Of a stretch of 50,560 nt of DNA, positions 8,199 to 20,641 are shown piece after piece (the first letter of the stretch is position 1; every line of letters begins with the position of its first letter). The notes under the pieces were generated by a model. It had not been told where the DNA came from. It worked only from the letters and a program-made list of their open reading frames with translations, and ran no database searches. Origin of the DNA: Opitutaceae bacterium BACL24 MAG-120322-bin51 (GTDB taxonomy: Bacteria; Verrucomicrobiota; Verrucomicrobiia; Opitutales; Coraliomargaritaceae); NCBI GenBank assembly GCA_905182435.1, contig CAJJBN010000018.1, forward strand, positions 5,001-55,560. The letters are read 5' to 3'. The translations under genes and the position numbers were made by a program.

Positions 8199-9793
8199 TG
8201 TTTCTCGGTGCAAATTACTTCAATTTCTTTCAAACTTCGAGTATCTATTTTAATCTCGATTTCAATCGAGCGATAACCCTTTCGGGTGCCCTTCAATTTA
8301 TAGACATCAGGATACAGCTTTAGATCCTTTTCCTTAAAACGCTCTGGGGCAAATACCCCGATGATGCTCACGTAGGTCTTTTTGTCGGATACGACATGCA
8401 ACTCAATCTGCTGGCCCTGAATCGCTAACTCGGCACGAAGTCGCGACTCTTCCTGCACCTGACTCAGCGGCACGCTGCTAGGGCGACTCGTCATCGCATC
8501 ATTAAAAAATTTCGCGGCGAGCGGATAGCGCCCTTCCTGCAAATACTTCGCCGCCGATGTAATATTTTGCGTGTAGCGAATATTTGCGAGGTAGAGACTC
8601 GAAGCCTTCTCGAGTCCAGTGCGGGCTTCCTTCGACTCGGGAGCCAGTGCGACCGCCTCTCGGTACAACTGACGCGCCCCATCAAAACTCCCAGCTTTCA
8701 ATGCATTATATCCATCTTCCAGCAATACCTTCAAACGCGCAGCTTTCGCCTTCAGCTTGAGCTCTGTGAGCCGCTCGTTCAGCTCGGGACTGGGGCGAAT
8801 CGCAATCGCGACTTCCAACGCTGTCACCGCAGCGAGTAGATCGCCTTCAGCTTCTGCTTTGGTCGCGAGCGCCAGAGCCGCCTTAAACTCACGCGCCCGA
8901 ATCTGCGTATCGATCACTTTACGCTCATTGAGCAGAAATGGGTTATTCGGATGCTTTACCAGCAATGCCTCCAGTTGGATCATCGCCTCGTTAAGCTTGC
9001 CCGCTGCTTGAAGTGCTTTGAGCGCCTGAACCTCAGTCGAAATCCCCTCTAAGGAACTAACTATCAACAAACCATCCGCCGCAGCCGTATTCGCCGAATC
9101 GATTTGCTGCACTCTTTCAAATGCGGATCGAGCTGCGACTAGGTCCAATTCCGCCAATGCGGCATTCGCGGCTTCCAACATCCCGCCGACTTGTTGTATC
9201 GAGCGACCTTCCAAATCGCCTAGAATCGCGCCAGTCATTTCAAAGCCGTCGACGCTCTCTTGATAATTGGCGGCATTCAAATCACGCAGCCCCTGATTAT
9301 AGGTCTCCACCGCTTCGCGATAGGTATTCTCAAAGGCAGTCTTCAAATATTCGAGGCGCTTGAGTTCCGCATAAGTCGATTGATCCAGTGCACGGGCCGT
9401 CTCGGCCAATGTCAAAGCACCGAGCTGTGCATCCGCCGCAGCCACCACACTGCTATAATATTGCTCGGCTTTTTCGAGTTTCCCCGCCGCAAGCGCGTCA
9501 CGCGCCGTTTCGACATCCTTGCTTAGTTCCGCCATAAAATCGAGCGACACATCGCCCTTTCGCAGTGCGGCTGCCAGATCTTCGCTCAACAGTTTATCGG
9601 CGCGCTCCGCAAGTTGACGCAGATCATAGTTCACTGCCTCGCTAGTGCTGTTGCTGGTAGGAATCGAAATATTCGACCCATTTCCCGCAGCCGAATCACC
9701 TCCTTTGGAGAGCATCAGCACGATGACTGGCAGGATCATCAGGACGATTAAAACGATGGCGACAAAGATGACTGGCTTCTTGTTTGAGGTCAT
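8195..9793 (-). CDS. Membrane-anchored TPR protein with PEGA-like C-terminus
   Basis: 532 residues. One N-terminal membrane anchor (about 7-30, VIFVAIVLIVLMILPVIVL) is followed by a Ser/Asn linker and a long helical region (about 60-440) made of degenerate tetratricopeptide units, e.g. GYNALKAGSFDGARQLYREA and YLQEGRYPLAAKFFNDAM. Residues about 455-532 are beta-rich and PEGA-like (VSIIGVFAPERF...LYPDVYKLKGTRKGYRSIEI). It is expected to sit in the inner membrane with a large periplasmic scaffold. It is first in a run with the two exported unknowns (ATGA overlap, then 2 bases). The role is unknown; envelope assembly is only a guess from the context. Confidence 0.75.
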   Translation of the reverse strand: MTSNKKPVIFVAIVLIVLMILPVIVLMLSKGGDSAAGNGSNISIPTSNSTSEAVNYDLRQLAERADKLLSEDLAAALRKGDVSLDFMAELSKDVETARDALAAGKLEKAEQYYSSVVAAADAQLGALTLAETARALDQSTYAELKRLEYLKTAFENTYREAVETYNQGLRDLNAANYQESVDGFEMTGAILGDLEGRSIQQVGGMLEAANAALAELDLVAARSAFERVQQIDSANTAAADGLLIVSSLEGISTEVQALKALQAAGKLNEAMIQLEALLVKHPNNPFLLNERKVIDTQIRAREFKAALALATKAEAEGDLLAAVTALEVAIAIRPSPELNERLTELKLKAKAARLKVLLEDGYNALKAGSFDGARQLYREAVALAPESKEARTGLEKASSLYLANIRYTQNITSAAKYLQEGRYPLAAKFFNDAMTSRPSSVPLSQVQEESRLRAELAIQGQQIELHVVSDKKTYVSIIGVFAPERFKEKDLKLYPDVYKLKGTRKGYRSIEIEIKIDTRSLKEIEVICTEKQ

Positions 9794-9937
9794 AAAAAAT
9801 AATTAGCGTATAAACTAATATTTACGACAACAGACCAAGTGCAAAATTGCGACGCGAAAAAAAATGACTTTCCTGCAAATCTGTCGCGTCTTCGTGCTTG
9901 CATGGGAGTGCAAAAAATCCACCCTTTCGACCAATTT

Positions 9938-13180
<3,243 letters not shown>

Positions 13181-13191
13181 CCTTTTGAGTG

Positions 13192-13275
13192 TTGAGTAGT
13201 GACTTGTGAGTGTTGAATTCAATCAGCGTTCACGTGACAACAATTAACTCACAAGTCACAACTCACTATTCATAA
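13192..13275 (+). repeat. Long imperfect inverted repeat between carB and purU
   Basis: The left arm contains TGACTTGTGAGT at 13200-13211 and the right arm the exact complement ACTCACAAGTCA at 13247-13258. Imperfect pairing extends outward about 10-15 bases on each side. It lacks a T-run, so it is not a canonical terminator. It is built from repeats of GAGT/GTGAGT words, like other gaps in this window. Confidence 0.65.
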
Positions 13276-13282
13276 CTCATCA

Positions 13283-14135
13283 ATGAAAGCCTCAACGATT
13301 ATCGCACTCCTCTACGGACCGGATCAACCCGGTCTCGTTTCGCGCGTATCCAGTTGGATCTTTTTACGTGGCAGTAATATTCATCACGCCGATCAACATA
13401 AAGATCTGGAGGCGAATATCTTTTTCCAACGTGTGGAATGGACACCGTCAGGACAAATCGACGAAGAGGCTGCAGCCTTTGAGAAATTCGCCCATGAAGA
13501 TCTCGGCATGACGGTCAAAGTCGCGAAATCGACGGATCGCCCCAAAGTCGCCCTGTTCGTTTCTAAAATTGATCACTGCTTCCACGACACGATCTTGCGT
13601 TTCCGATCTGGCGAAATGGCCGGCGAACTGGCATGCATCATCTCCAACCACGACGCACTCAAAGGCGACGCCGAGACTTACGGCATCCCGTTCTACCACG
13701 TGCCCGTGACTAAAGAGACGAAAGTCGAAGCCGAGACCAAGCAGCTCGAGATCGTGCACTCGCACAATGCCAACCTCGTGGTGATGGCGCGCTACATGCA
13801 AGTGCTCTCTGACGACTTCCTGAACAAGGCAGGCTGCCCGGTGATCAACATTCACCACTCTTTCCTGCCTGCATTTGCTGGCGGCAAGCCGTATCACCAG
13901 GCGCACAGCTCGCGGCGTCAAACTGATCGGAGCCACCGCACACTACGCCACAGCAGATCTTGACGAAGGCCCAATCATTCACCAAGACGTTACGCGGATC
14001 AATCACCGCAACTCAGTGCCTGATCTGGTTCGCAAAGGAAAAGACCTCGAAAAATCCGTCTTTGCCCAAGCGATCCGTCTTCATCTCGACAACCGCATTC
14101 TAGTTTACCTCAACAAAACCGTCATTTTCGACTAG
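13283..14135 (+). pseudogene. purU: Formyltetrahydrofolate deformylase, frameshifted near 13910
   Basis: PurU hydrolyses 10-formyl-THF to THF and formate, which feeds purine synthesis. The N-terminal ACT domain is clear (IIALLYGPDQPGLVSRVSSWIFLRG). The formyltransferase-like domain has [10 protein letters not shown] in one frame and [22 protein letters not shown] in the next. In the first frame translation derails after KPYHQAHSS and ends at 13963. Removing one base near 13908-13912 gives [14 protein letters not shown], the expected family sequence, and total length becomes about 283 residues, as in E. coli (280). Everything else is conserved, so sequence error is likelier than decay. It is annotated as broken only because the given sequence is. 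Confidence 0.85.
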
Positions 14136-14147
14136 CGACTCCGTCGC

Positions 14148-14221
14148 AATGACTGATTGCTAATTGATAATAGCTAAATATCAGTCATTACCCATTATTC
14201 ATCAATCATTAGCCATTAATT
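14148..14221 (+). repeat. Inverted repeat upstream of YfgM-like gene
   Basis: AATGACTGAT (14148-14157) is exactly complementary to ATCAGTCATT (14180-14189). A second imperfect pair surrounds GCTAATTGAT and ATCAATCATTAGC. The gap is AT-rich and made of related words. There is no T-run, so a terminator role for purU is possible but not supported. Confidence 0.5.
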
Positions 14222-14224
14222 TCC

Positions 14225-14911
14225 ATGAATCACCCACCAAAAAAGAAACATAAAAACCCTCTCATGCCCGAAGACGACGTTATCGACGAGCGCCACCTCA
14301 TCGATCTCGAAGAGTCTGCGGAGATCTCTTTCGAAGACCGCGTCAGCATCTACTGGATGGAGAACAAGAGCTTCCTAATTGGCTGCATCACTGTGCTGCT
14401 ACTGGTTGTCGCTGGTTACCAAAGCTTGCGCATCTTCAAGGACCGCTCAGAAATAGCCCTCCAAGCCGAATATGCTGAAGCCAACGCAAGCGAAGGGCTC
14501 GCAGACTTCGCCAAAGCCAATAGCAACAAAGCACTCGGTGGTTTTGCCGCACTCAGCACTGCTGACGCCGCTTACACAGCTGAAGACTACGAGAAAGCAC
14601 TCGAATTCTACAACTTGGCCGCCGCCGCACTTGAAGAGCCAATACTCGCTGGCCGCGCTCAACTCGGGCAAGCGTTTGCACTCTACCAAAACGGCAGTAC
14701 CGACGAAGGCCTCGCCAAGCTCAATGCCATTACTGCGGACAGCAGCCTCGCCGAAGCCGCACGCGCCGAAGCCGCCTACCACCTCGCAGTCGAAGCCGAC
14801 ACCGCAGGCCGCAGCGCAGAATTTGAAAGCTTCGCCGCACAAATCAACGACTCGCCACTGGCTGGTCAATGGCAACAGCGCCTCAGCTACTACCAGCAAC
14901 AAGGACAGTAG
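14225..14911 (+). CDS. YfgM-like membrane-anchored TPR protein
   Basis: 228 residues. A charged N-terminal cytoplasmic stretch contains an acidic patch (EDDVIDERHLIDLEES). One membrane helix lies at about 56-74 (FLIGCITVLLLVVAGYQSL), and an Ala-rich periplasmic helical domain has TPR-like units (EDYEKALEFYNLAAAALEEP). The layout matches the YfgM/TPR_21 family, whose E. coli member associates with SecYEG and periplasmic chaperones. No other secretion gene is adjacent. A strong terminator follows 29 bases after the stop, so it ends its own transcript. Confidence 0.72.
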   Translation: MNHPPKKKHKNPLMPEDDVIDERHLIDLEESAEISFEDRVSIYWMENKSFLIGCITVLLLVVAGYQSLRIFKDRSEIALQAEYAEANASEGLADFAKANSNKALGGFAALSTADAAYTAEDYEKALEFYNLAAAALEEPILAGRAQLGQAFALYQNGSTDEGLAKLNAITADSSLAEAARAEAAYHLAVEADTAGRSAEFESFAAQINDSPLAGQWQQRLSYYQQQGQ

Positions 14912-14939
14912 CCAGTCGCTCGATAAACCGACTTTTGCA

Positions 14940-14971
14940 AACGCACAGGCATATACGCCTGTGCGTTTTTT
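14940..14971 (+). terminator. Rho-independent terminator
   Basis: AACGCACAGGC pairs perfectly with GCCTGTGCGTT around a six-base loop (ATATAC), followed by a T-run. It lies just after the YfgM-like gene and before eno. Confidence 0.9.
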
Positions 14972-15067
14972 ATGCCAACAGACACCATCCTAAGTTCAAA
15001 TTAAGACAGCACTCGCAAGGCTTATCTATTAGTCAGCCATTTTCGGATCATTAAGCAGTCTTATTGA

Positions 15068-16473
<1,406 letters not shown>

Positions 16474-16499
16474 GCGTCCCTTACATCGAATTATCACCA

Positions 16500-16528
16500 A
16501 GCCCGACGGTTATCCGTCGGGCTTTTTT
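16500..16528 (+). terminator. Rho-independent terminator of eno
   Basis: AGCCCGACGG pairs with CCGTCGGGCT around TTAT, followed by TTTTT. It lies 26 bases after the enolase stop. Its T-run is also the start of the first copy of a 27-bp direct repeat. Confidence 0.93.
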
Positions 16529-16805
16529 AATGGCCATCGTCGATTAGTGGGAAAGGCATAGATGGACGGTGGATTCGCTCCTGGCTCTTGGGAGGGACGA
16601 CCTCCGTGTCGTCCGGTATCGATGCGGGAGTGGCAGACATAACTAACAGCCGATAGAGAATCTTAGATTTTCATGATATTTCTAAACTGCTGGCGGTCGA
16701 CACGGAGGTCGACCCTCCCCAACAGAATGGCGCCACATTAGGCCAGAGTGGTATTTCCCCGGTAAATGACGATGAACCTTTTTTAATGGCCATCGACGAT
16801 TAGTG
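16523..16805 (+). repeat. 27-bp direct repeat pair
   Basis: Copies at 16523-16549 and 16779-16805 share TTTTTTAATGGCCATCG, then T or A, then CGATTAGTG (26 of 27 identical), 256 bases apart. The first copy begins in the eno terminator's T-run. The second copy also has the T6 run but no terminator stem before it. The interval holds the GGxCGAC palindrome pair. Confidence 0.85.
16590..16719. repeat. Inverted pair of REP-like palindromes (type 1)
   Basis: Copy at 16590-16614: GGGAGG, then stem GGACGAC, loop CTCCGT, stem GTCGTCC. Copy at 16695-16719 in opposite orientation: stem GGTCGAC, loop ACGGAG, stem GTCGACC, then CTCCC partner bases. The two 25-base units match at 23 positions. The two differences are the two halves of one base pair, so both stems stay perfect. 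This is REP/BIME-like architecture. Confidence 0.8.
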
Positions 16806-16816
16806 ATTAAAGGAGC

Positions 16817-16873
16817 GAGGGCGACTCGCCCTCCTTTGCAGCAACAAAGGATCAATGTGGGCGAGTCGCCCAC
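16817..16873. repeat. Inverted pair of REP-like palindromes (type 2)
   Basis: GAGGGCGACTCGCCCTC at 16817-16833 and GTGGGCGAGTCGCCCAC at 16857-16873. Each is a 7-bp perfect stem with a 3-base loop. After reversing one, they differ only by one swapped A-T/T-A stem pair. Confidence 0.8.
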
Positions 16874-17028
16874 ACTCCTGTCGCGGTTTATAATACTCGC
16901 AGAGTGCAATTGCTCAAACAAGCCTTCCATCAGGGAGCCGTTGCCTCTCAGATGCCACGATCCCCGCCCACAAATTGCTCGCTTCAATTTTCTAAATGCT
17001 TATGTGTTACTCAATATTCTTAGAAATC

Positions 17029-17448
17029 ATGACCTTAAAAGAAAAACAAGACACGCTCGTCGAAGAGATCACCTTGATTCCCGACGCCTATGAACGCCTC
17101 GGCTATATCGTTGACCGCGGCAAAAAGGCTGCAGGACTGACCGAAGACCTGCGCATTGATAGCTTCAAAATCGAAGGTTGCATGTCACAGCTCTGGGTCG
17201 TGCCGGCATTTAAGGATGGTTTGTGCTCGTTTCGCTCCGAATCTGACTCAGCAATTGTTAAAGGAATCGCTGAACTACTGTGCAACTTCTACAGCGATGC
17301 GAAGCCCGAAGAAATTATTGCCGCCGATGCTGAATTCCTCGGTGAAGTTGGTATCACACAGCACCTTTCCCCAAATCGACGCAATGGCTTGAGCCGTATC
17401 GTCGAGTCGATCCAACGATTCGCACAATCCTGTTTGGCAGACTCGTAA
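17029..17448 (+). CDS. sufE: Cysteine desulfuration protein SufE
   Basis: 139 residues from ATG 17029 (MTLKEKQDTLVEEITLIPDAYERL); an upstream in-frame ATG at 16996 adds 11 residues absent from the family. SufE takes the persulfide sulfur from SufS and passes it to the SufBCD scaffold in Fe-S cluster assembly. The acceptor cysteine is Cys51 in IEGCMSQLWVV, the same position as in E. coli SufE. PNRRNGLSRIVESI is the usual C-terminal helix. No suf partners are in the window. It lies after the palindrome-rich gap and 55 bases before the TatD gene. Confidence 0.92.
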   Translation: MTLKEKQDTLVEEITLIPDAYERLGYIVDRGKKAAGLTEDLRIDSFKIEGCMSQLWVVPAFKDGLCSFRSESDSAIVKGIAELLCNFYSDAKPEEIIAADAEFLGEVGITQHLSPNRRNGLSRIVESIQRFAQSCLADS

Positions 17449-17455
17449 TAGCGTA

Positions 17456-17477
17456 GAAGCGACACTCTTGTCGCTTC
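17456..17477. repeat. 8-bp stem palindrome after sufE
   Basis: GAAGCGAC pairs perfectly with GTCGCTTC around ACTCTT. It lies 8 bases after the sufE stop with no T-run. It shares the ACTC(C/T)TGTCGC word with 16873-16885 and with a decayed form near 4011-4025, so it looks like another member of the intergenic palindrome family rather than a plain terminator. Confidence 0.65.
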
Positions 17478-17503
17478 CCCAATTCCAACGCGTCTCATCA
17501 GCA

Positions 17504-18307
17504 ATGGCCGCCCCACTCTATGACGCACACAACCACATGGCCGATCCAGCCCTGTGGGCGCATCGAGTAGCGATCGAGCCTTGCCTACGTGAGATCGACC
17601 TGAGGTATGCCGTCGTCAACGGCACCTCTCCCAACGATTGGCCTGCAGTTCTGGAACTCGCAAAATCAGAGCTACACATAATTCCCGCCATTGGCATGCA
17701 CCCGTGGCACGTGAACGATGCAGCAACTGACTGGCAGGCACGATTCCTGCAGGCGCTGGATCGCGGTGCGCGAGTCATCGGCGAGGTGGGCCTTGATCAA
17801 TGGATTGAAGGCCACGACCTTGAGCGTCAACAGGCCGCCTTTCGCTGGCAACTTGCTCAAGCCACCCAACGCAATCTACCAGTCTCGATCCACTGCCTTA
17901 AAGCGATTGGCCCGCTGATGGAGACACTACGCCGCGATACACTGCCCAAGCGCGGCTTTCACCTCCACGCCTATAACGGTCCGGTCGAATTGATCCCTGA
18001 GTTGGTTGAGCTTGGTGCCTATTTCTCGTTCAACGCCGGACAACTCAGAATCGTAAAATCGAAAACGCCTGAACGTATTTGCGCCGTGCCAGCAGAGCGA
18101 CTACTGATCGAAACCGATGCGCCCGACATGCTACCAGCAACGCGACTGCGAAGCTTCGATCTTCCAAAGTCTGTCCGCGGACACGCACTCACACACCCGG
18201 CCACCCTAATTGATGGCTATACCGCCATTACACATCTTCGCGCCACACCGATCGAATCCCTGAGACAACAAGTCGCCAGCAACTTCGAACACTATTTCCT
18301 TAGCTAG
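17504..18307 (+). CDS. tatD: TatD-family metal-dependent hydrolase
   Basis: 267 residues from ATG 17504 (MAAPLYDAHNHMADP); the longer frame uses a TTG inside the preceding hairpin and is unlikely. TIM-barrel TatD-family nuclease with expected metal ligands: H9-x-H11, the Glu in VIGEVGLDQ, His in VSIHCLKA, His in GFHLHAYNG and Asp in LLIETDAPDMLP. TatD proteins are 3'-5' exonucleases acting on DNA or RNA ends in repair or quality control. IHCLKA in place of the common IHxRDA marks a divergent subgroup, so the exact substrate is open. DUF983 follows after 16 bases, a possible operon. Confidence 0.85.
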   Translation: MAAPLYDAHNHMADPALWAHRVAIEPCLREIDLRYAVVNGTSPNDWPAVLELAKSELHIIPAIGMHPWHVNDAATDWQARFLQALDRGARVIGEVGLDQWIEGHDLERQQAAFRWQLAQATQRNLPVSIHCLKAIGPLMETLRRDTLPKRGFHLHAYNGPVELIPELVELGAYFSFNAGQLRIVKSKTPERICAVPAERLLIETDAPDMLPATRLRSFDLPKSVRGHALTHPATLIDGYTAITHLRATPIESLRQQVASNFEHYFLS

Positions 18308-18323
18308 ACCCCCCTGACACGCC

Positions 18324-18776
18324 ATGGAAGATCTTCAGCTTCAGCCAACCCCGAACGTCACACGCCGCCAGTTATTGATGCGCGGACTACGCTGCCAGTG
18401 CCCCAACTGCGGCCAGGCTAAGCTATTCAAAACCCGTCTGCGCATCCATCGTTATTGCCCAAAATGCGGCATGCGCATCGAGCGCGGCGACGGTTACTAC
18501 CTCGGCCCGCTTTGTATCAATTACGCAGTCGCGGTCTTTACCTTTGTGTTCCCGACCCTACTGCTCGGCTTCTTCGGTTACATTGCCATCAAGCTCGCCT
18601 TGCTAATTGCCGTCACTGGGGCTCTATTGCTGCCGGTACTACTCTACCGCTTCAGCTGGAGCTGCTGGTTGATGATCTACTACATCTGCCTAGCTCAAGA
18701 GCTACATGCCAATCGCACAGCAGACTGCGACGATCTTTCTTTCGAGGAAGAACGACGCACACGCACGAAGCGATGA
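18324..18776 (+). CDS. DUF983 membrane protein with zinc-ribbon-like head
   Basis: 150 residues. The N-terminal cytoplasmic head has two CxxC pairs (LRCQCPNCGQAKLF and RYCPKCGMRIERGDGYYLGP), typical of DUF983, and may bind zinc. Two membrane helices follow (about 65-90, AVAVFTFVFPTLLLGFFGYI; 92-118, LALLIAVTGALLLPVLLY) and a charged tail. The function of DUF983 is unknown to me. It starts 16 bases after the tatD-like gene and is convergent with mlaA. Confidence 0.85.
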   Translation: MEDLQLQPTPNVTRRQLLMRGLRCQCPNCGQAKLFKTRLRIHRYCPKCGMRIERGDGYYLGPLCINYAVAVFTFVFPTLLLGFFGYIAIKLALLIAVTGALLLPVLLYRFSWSCWLMIYYICLAQELHANRTADCDDLSFEEERRTRTKR

Positions 18777-18792
18777 TTGAATCCGAATGCGA

Positions 18793-19563
18793 CTACTCCT
18801 CAATCATTCCACGGCGCATTTGCGAATAGCCATTTTTCATCGAGCTATAAGGATCAACCGCGCCGTCCTTCATCTGCGAGTAAGTACGCATTAAAGTCGG
18901 ACTCTTCACCACAAAATTAGTCACACTATACGCGGTCCGCACTCTAGAGTCGCCAATCACGCTGTAAGGCTCTTTCAAAGGATTGACAGCTCGGTCTCCG
19001 ACCAACCCAAACAGATCCCGCACATTTGAAGGTCCCAACAGAGGCAGTACCAAATAAGGCCCCTCACCGATCCCCCAGGCCCCAAGGGCTTGCCCAATAT
19101 CTTCAGATTTAAGCGGCTGCAGACGTTCAAAACGATTCGCGGCAGGAAACACACCGACCACGCCCAAGGTAGTATTCACTACAAAACGCTCCGTCTCGAG
19201 CCATCCGCCTTTCATGCGACCTTGCAAAAGGTTCCCCATCAGACGTACCGGATAGCCTAAGTTCTTAAAAAAGTTCGAGGCACCACGCTCGACGGCGTCA
19301 GGCGTCACCTTCTGATAGCCCTCGGCGACATGTTTCACCACATTCATATAGATGAAGTCATTGAACTTAAAGGTCAGCCGGTTGACTGACTCCAGCGGGT
19401 CACGCACCACAGTCGGTTCTTCTTCAAAGTCGCCGTACAGTTCTTCCTCTGAGAGGTAGTCATACACGCCCTCTGCCAACCCAGTACTCAGGCTCACGCA
19501 TAGAGTGAGTGCGAACGCACAATACTGCAGAAACAAGCGTTTATAATATGATCGTTGTGACAT
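18793..19563 (-). CDS. mlaA: MlaA-type outer-membrane phospholipid-removing protein
   Basis: 256 residues. The family core begins at RDPLESVNRLTFKFNDFIYMNVVKHVAEGYQ and continues through FFKNLGYPVRLMGNLLQG, RFVVNTTLGVVGVFPAA and GEGPYLVLPLLGPSNVRDLFG, all hallmark MlaA/VacJ segments. MlaA forms a ring in the outer membrane and passes mislocalised phospholipids to MlaC. An export signal is present (LTLCVSLSTGLAEG), but I see no clean lipobox, so it may not be a lipoprotein. It is last in the operon; its ATG overlaps the mlaC end by 23 bases. Confidence 0.93.
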   Translation of the reverse strand: MSQRSYYKRLFLQYCAFALTLCVSLSTGLAEGVYDYLSEEELYGDFEEEPTVVRDPLESVNRLTFKFNDFIYMNVVKHVAEGYQKVTPDAVERGASNFFKNLGYPVRLMGNLLQGRMKGGWLETERFVVNTTLGVVGVFPAANRFERLQPLKSEDIGQALGAWGIGEGPYLVLPLLGPSNVRDLFGLVGDRAVNPLKEPYSVIGDSRVRTAYSVTNFVVKSPTLMRTYSQMKDGAVDPYSSMKNGYSQMRRGMIEE

Positions 19564-20164
19564 CCAATTCCTCCTGTTTTAAAAGTTTTTCTAATTTCTC
19601 AATTAATTGTGCGCCATTTCCCTTACGAAAGTGATCATCAAACTGCTGACGGTAATTTGATACGATGCTGATATCCTCAGCCACAATATCATAGATCTGC
19701 CAGCCGGTCTTCAACAGGCCTAAACGGTATAATACATTGAAAGTCTTACCACTCGGAAAGCTAATAACGACCGGCACTTCTATACGTTTACTAGTCACCT
19801 CAATCACAGCGCCACAGTCCAAGATTGGCCGATCTTTGCCTGCCATGCCCTCCACAAAACTCTTAACAATTAACTGGTCTATGAGATTGCGAACCTGCAT
19901 CTGCTCATCAGCCGTCAACAAACTCCAGTTACGCGCCATCGCACGCCGAATAAGCACCTCTAGGTCATACTGATCCTCAACGATTGCTCGAACCGCATCC
20001 TGCCGCTGTGCACTGGTATAGTCCTTATAAGCATCCAGATACATAATATCCAGGGTCGCCTCCATGGTAGTTGCCAGCTTCGCCGTCTCATTCGCCTGCA
20101 CTGGCAGTGCTGCGAACAAAGCCACACTTGCGATCATACTTAGAAAATTCATTCTGGAATACAT
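19541..20164 (-). CDS. mlaC: MlaC-type periplasmic phospholipid-binding protein
   Basis: 207 residues with a signal peptide (MNFLSMIASVALFAALPVQA) and the MlaC/Ttg2D fold: YKDYTSAQRQDAVRAIVEDQYDLEVLIRRAMARNW is the usual first helical segment. VLYRLGLLKTGWQIYDIVAEDISIVSNYRQQF is the conserved C-terminal block. It ferries phospholipid between MlaA and the inner-membrane MlaFED complex. It lies between mlaD (3-base gap) and mlaA (overlap). An N-terminal MYSR precedes the preferred Met5 start, and either start gives a workable signal peptide. Confidence 0.93.
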   Translation of the reverse strand: MYSRMNFLSMIASVALFAALPVQANETAKLATTMEATLDIMYLDAYKDYTSAQRQDAVRAIVEDQYDLEVLIRRAMARNWSLLTADEQMQVRNLIDQLIVKSFVEGMAGKDRPILDCGAVIEVTSKRIEVPVVISFPSGKTFNVLYRLGLLKTGWQIYDIVAEDISIVSNYRQQFDDHFRKGNGAQLIEKLEKLLKQEELDVTTIIL

Positions 20165-20167
20165 AAG

Positions 20168-20626
20168 TTATTCTTCCCCTCCGTCAATACCACCAAGGGC
20201 AAAACGGCTAATTAGACTTTCGATATCCAACGCGGATTCCGTATCAACAACCATATCGCCCGGCTCTAGCGGGAAGCCCGATCCGCCTGGTGAAACACTC
20301 AAATAGCGGTCGCCAATCAAGCCCGCCGTCTTCACTGAGATGATGGTATCATCATCCAGCGTCAGATCGTTTGGCAGTTCCAGAGTCACGATTGAATAGA
20401 AATCATCATCCAATATGATCGATCGAACCGTGCCAACACGTACTCCAGCAATCTCCACACGACTCCCAGCATTCACACCGCTAGTGCTGCGGAACCGCGC
20501 CTCTAATTCGTAGCTATCACTGCCGAAGAATCGTGCACTGCCCACTTGAATGGCCAAATATAGAACGGCTCCAAAGCCAATCAGCACAAAGCACCCAACC
20601 AAAAATTCTATCTTGCGATTATTCAT
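20168..20626 (-). CDS. mlaD: MlaD-type MCE-domain protein
   Basis: 152 residues. One N-terminal membrane helix (IEFLVGCFVLIGFGAVLYLAI) is followed by a single MCE domain (YELEARFRSTSGVNAGSRVEIAGVRVGTV...GLIGDRYLSVSPGG). MlaD hexamers sit on MlaE in the inner membrane and form the lipid channel. The protein is shorter than E. coli MlaD (about 183), ending soon after the MCE domain with an acidic tail (LGGIDGGEE). It is 15 bases from mlaF and 3 from mlaC. Confidence 0.95.
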   Translation of the reverse strand: MNNRKIEFLVGCFVLIGFGAVLYLAIQVGSARFFGSDSYELEARFRSTSGVNAGSRVEIAGVRVGTVRSIILDDDFYSIVTLELPNDLTLDDDTIISVKTAGLIGDRYLSVSPGGSGFPLEPGDMVVDTESALDIESLISRFALGGIDGGEE

Positions 20627-20641
20627 ATCTCACATTCTCCA

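Larger units (their letters stand above)
16474..17028. other. Long intergenic gap with stacked palindromes and repeats
   Basis: A 555-base gap with no credible gene. From left to right it holds the eno terminator, a 27-bp direct repeat copy, two inverted GGxCGAC palindromes, the second copy of the direct repeat, and two GxGGGCG palindromes. An apparently plain AT-richer stretch then leads to the sufE start. It is the densest repeat site in the window. Confidence 0.85.

Noticed and set aside
7495..8253. 252-codon plus-strand frame opposite the Gly/Ser-rich protein
   Set aside because: Low-complexity Pro/Ser mirror; the minus strand has a signal peptide and an ATGA-coupled start.
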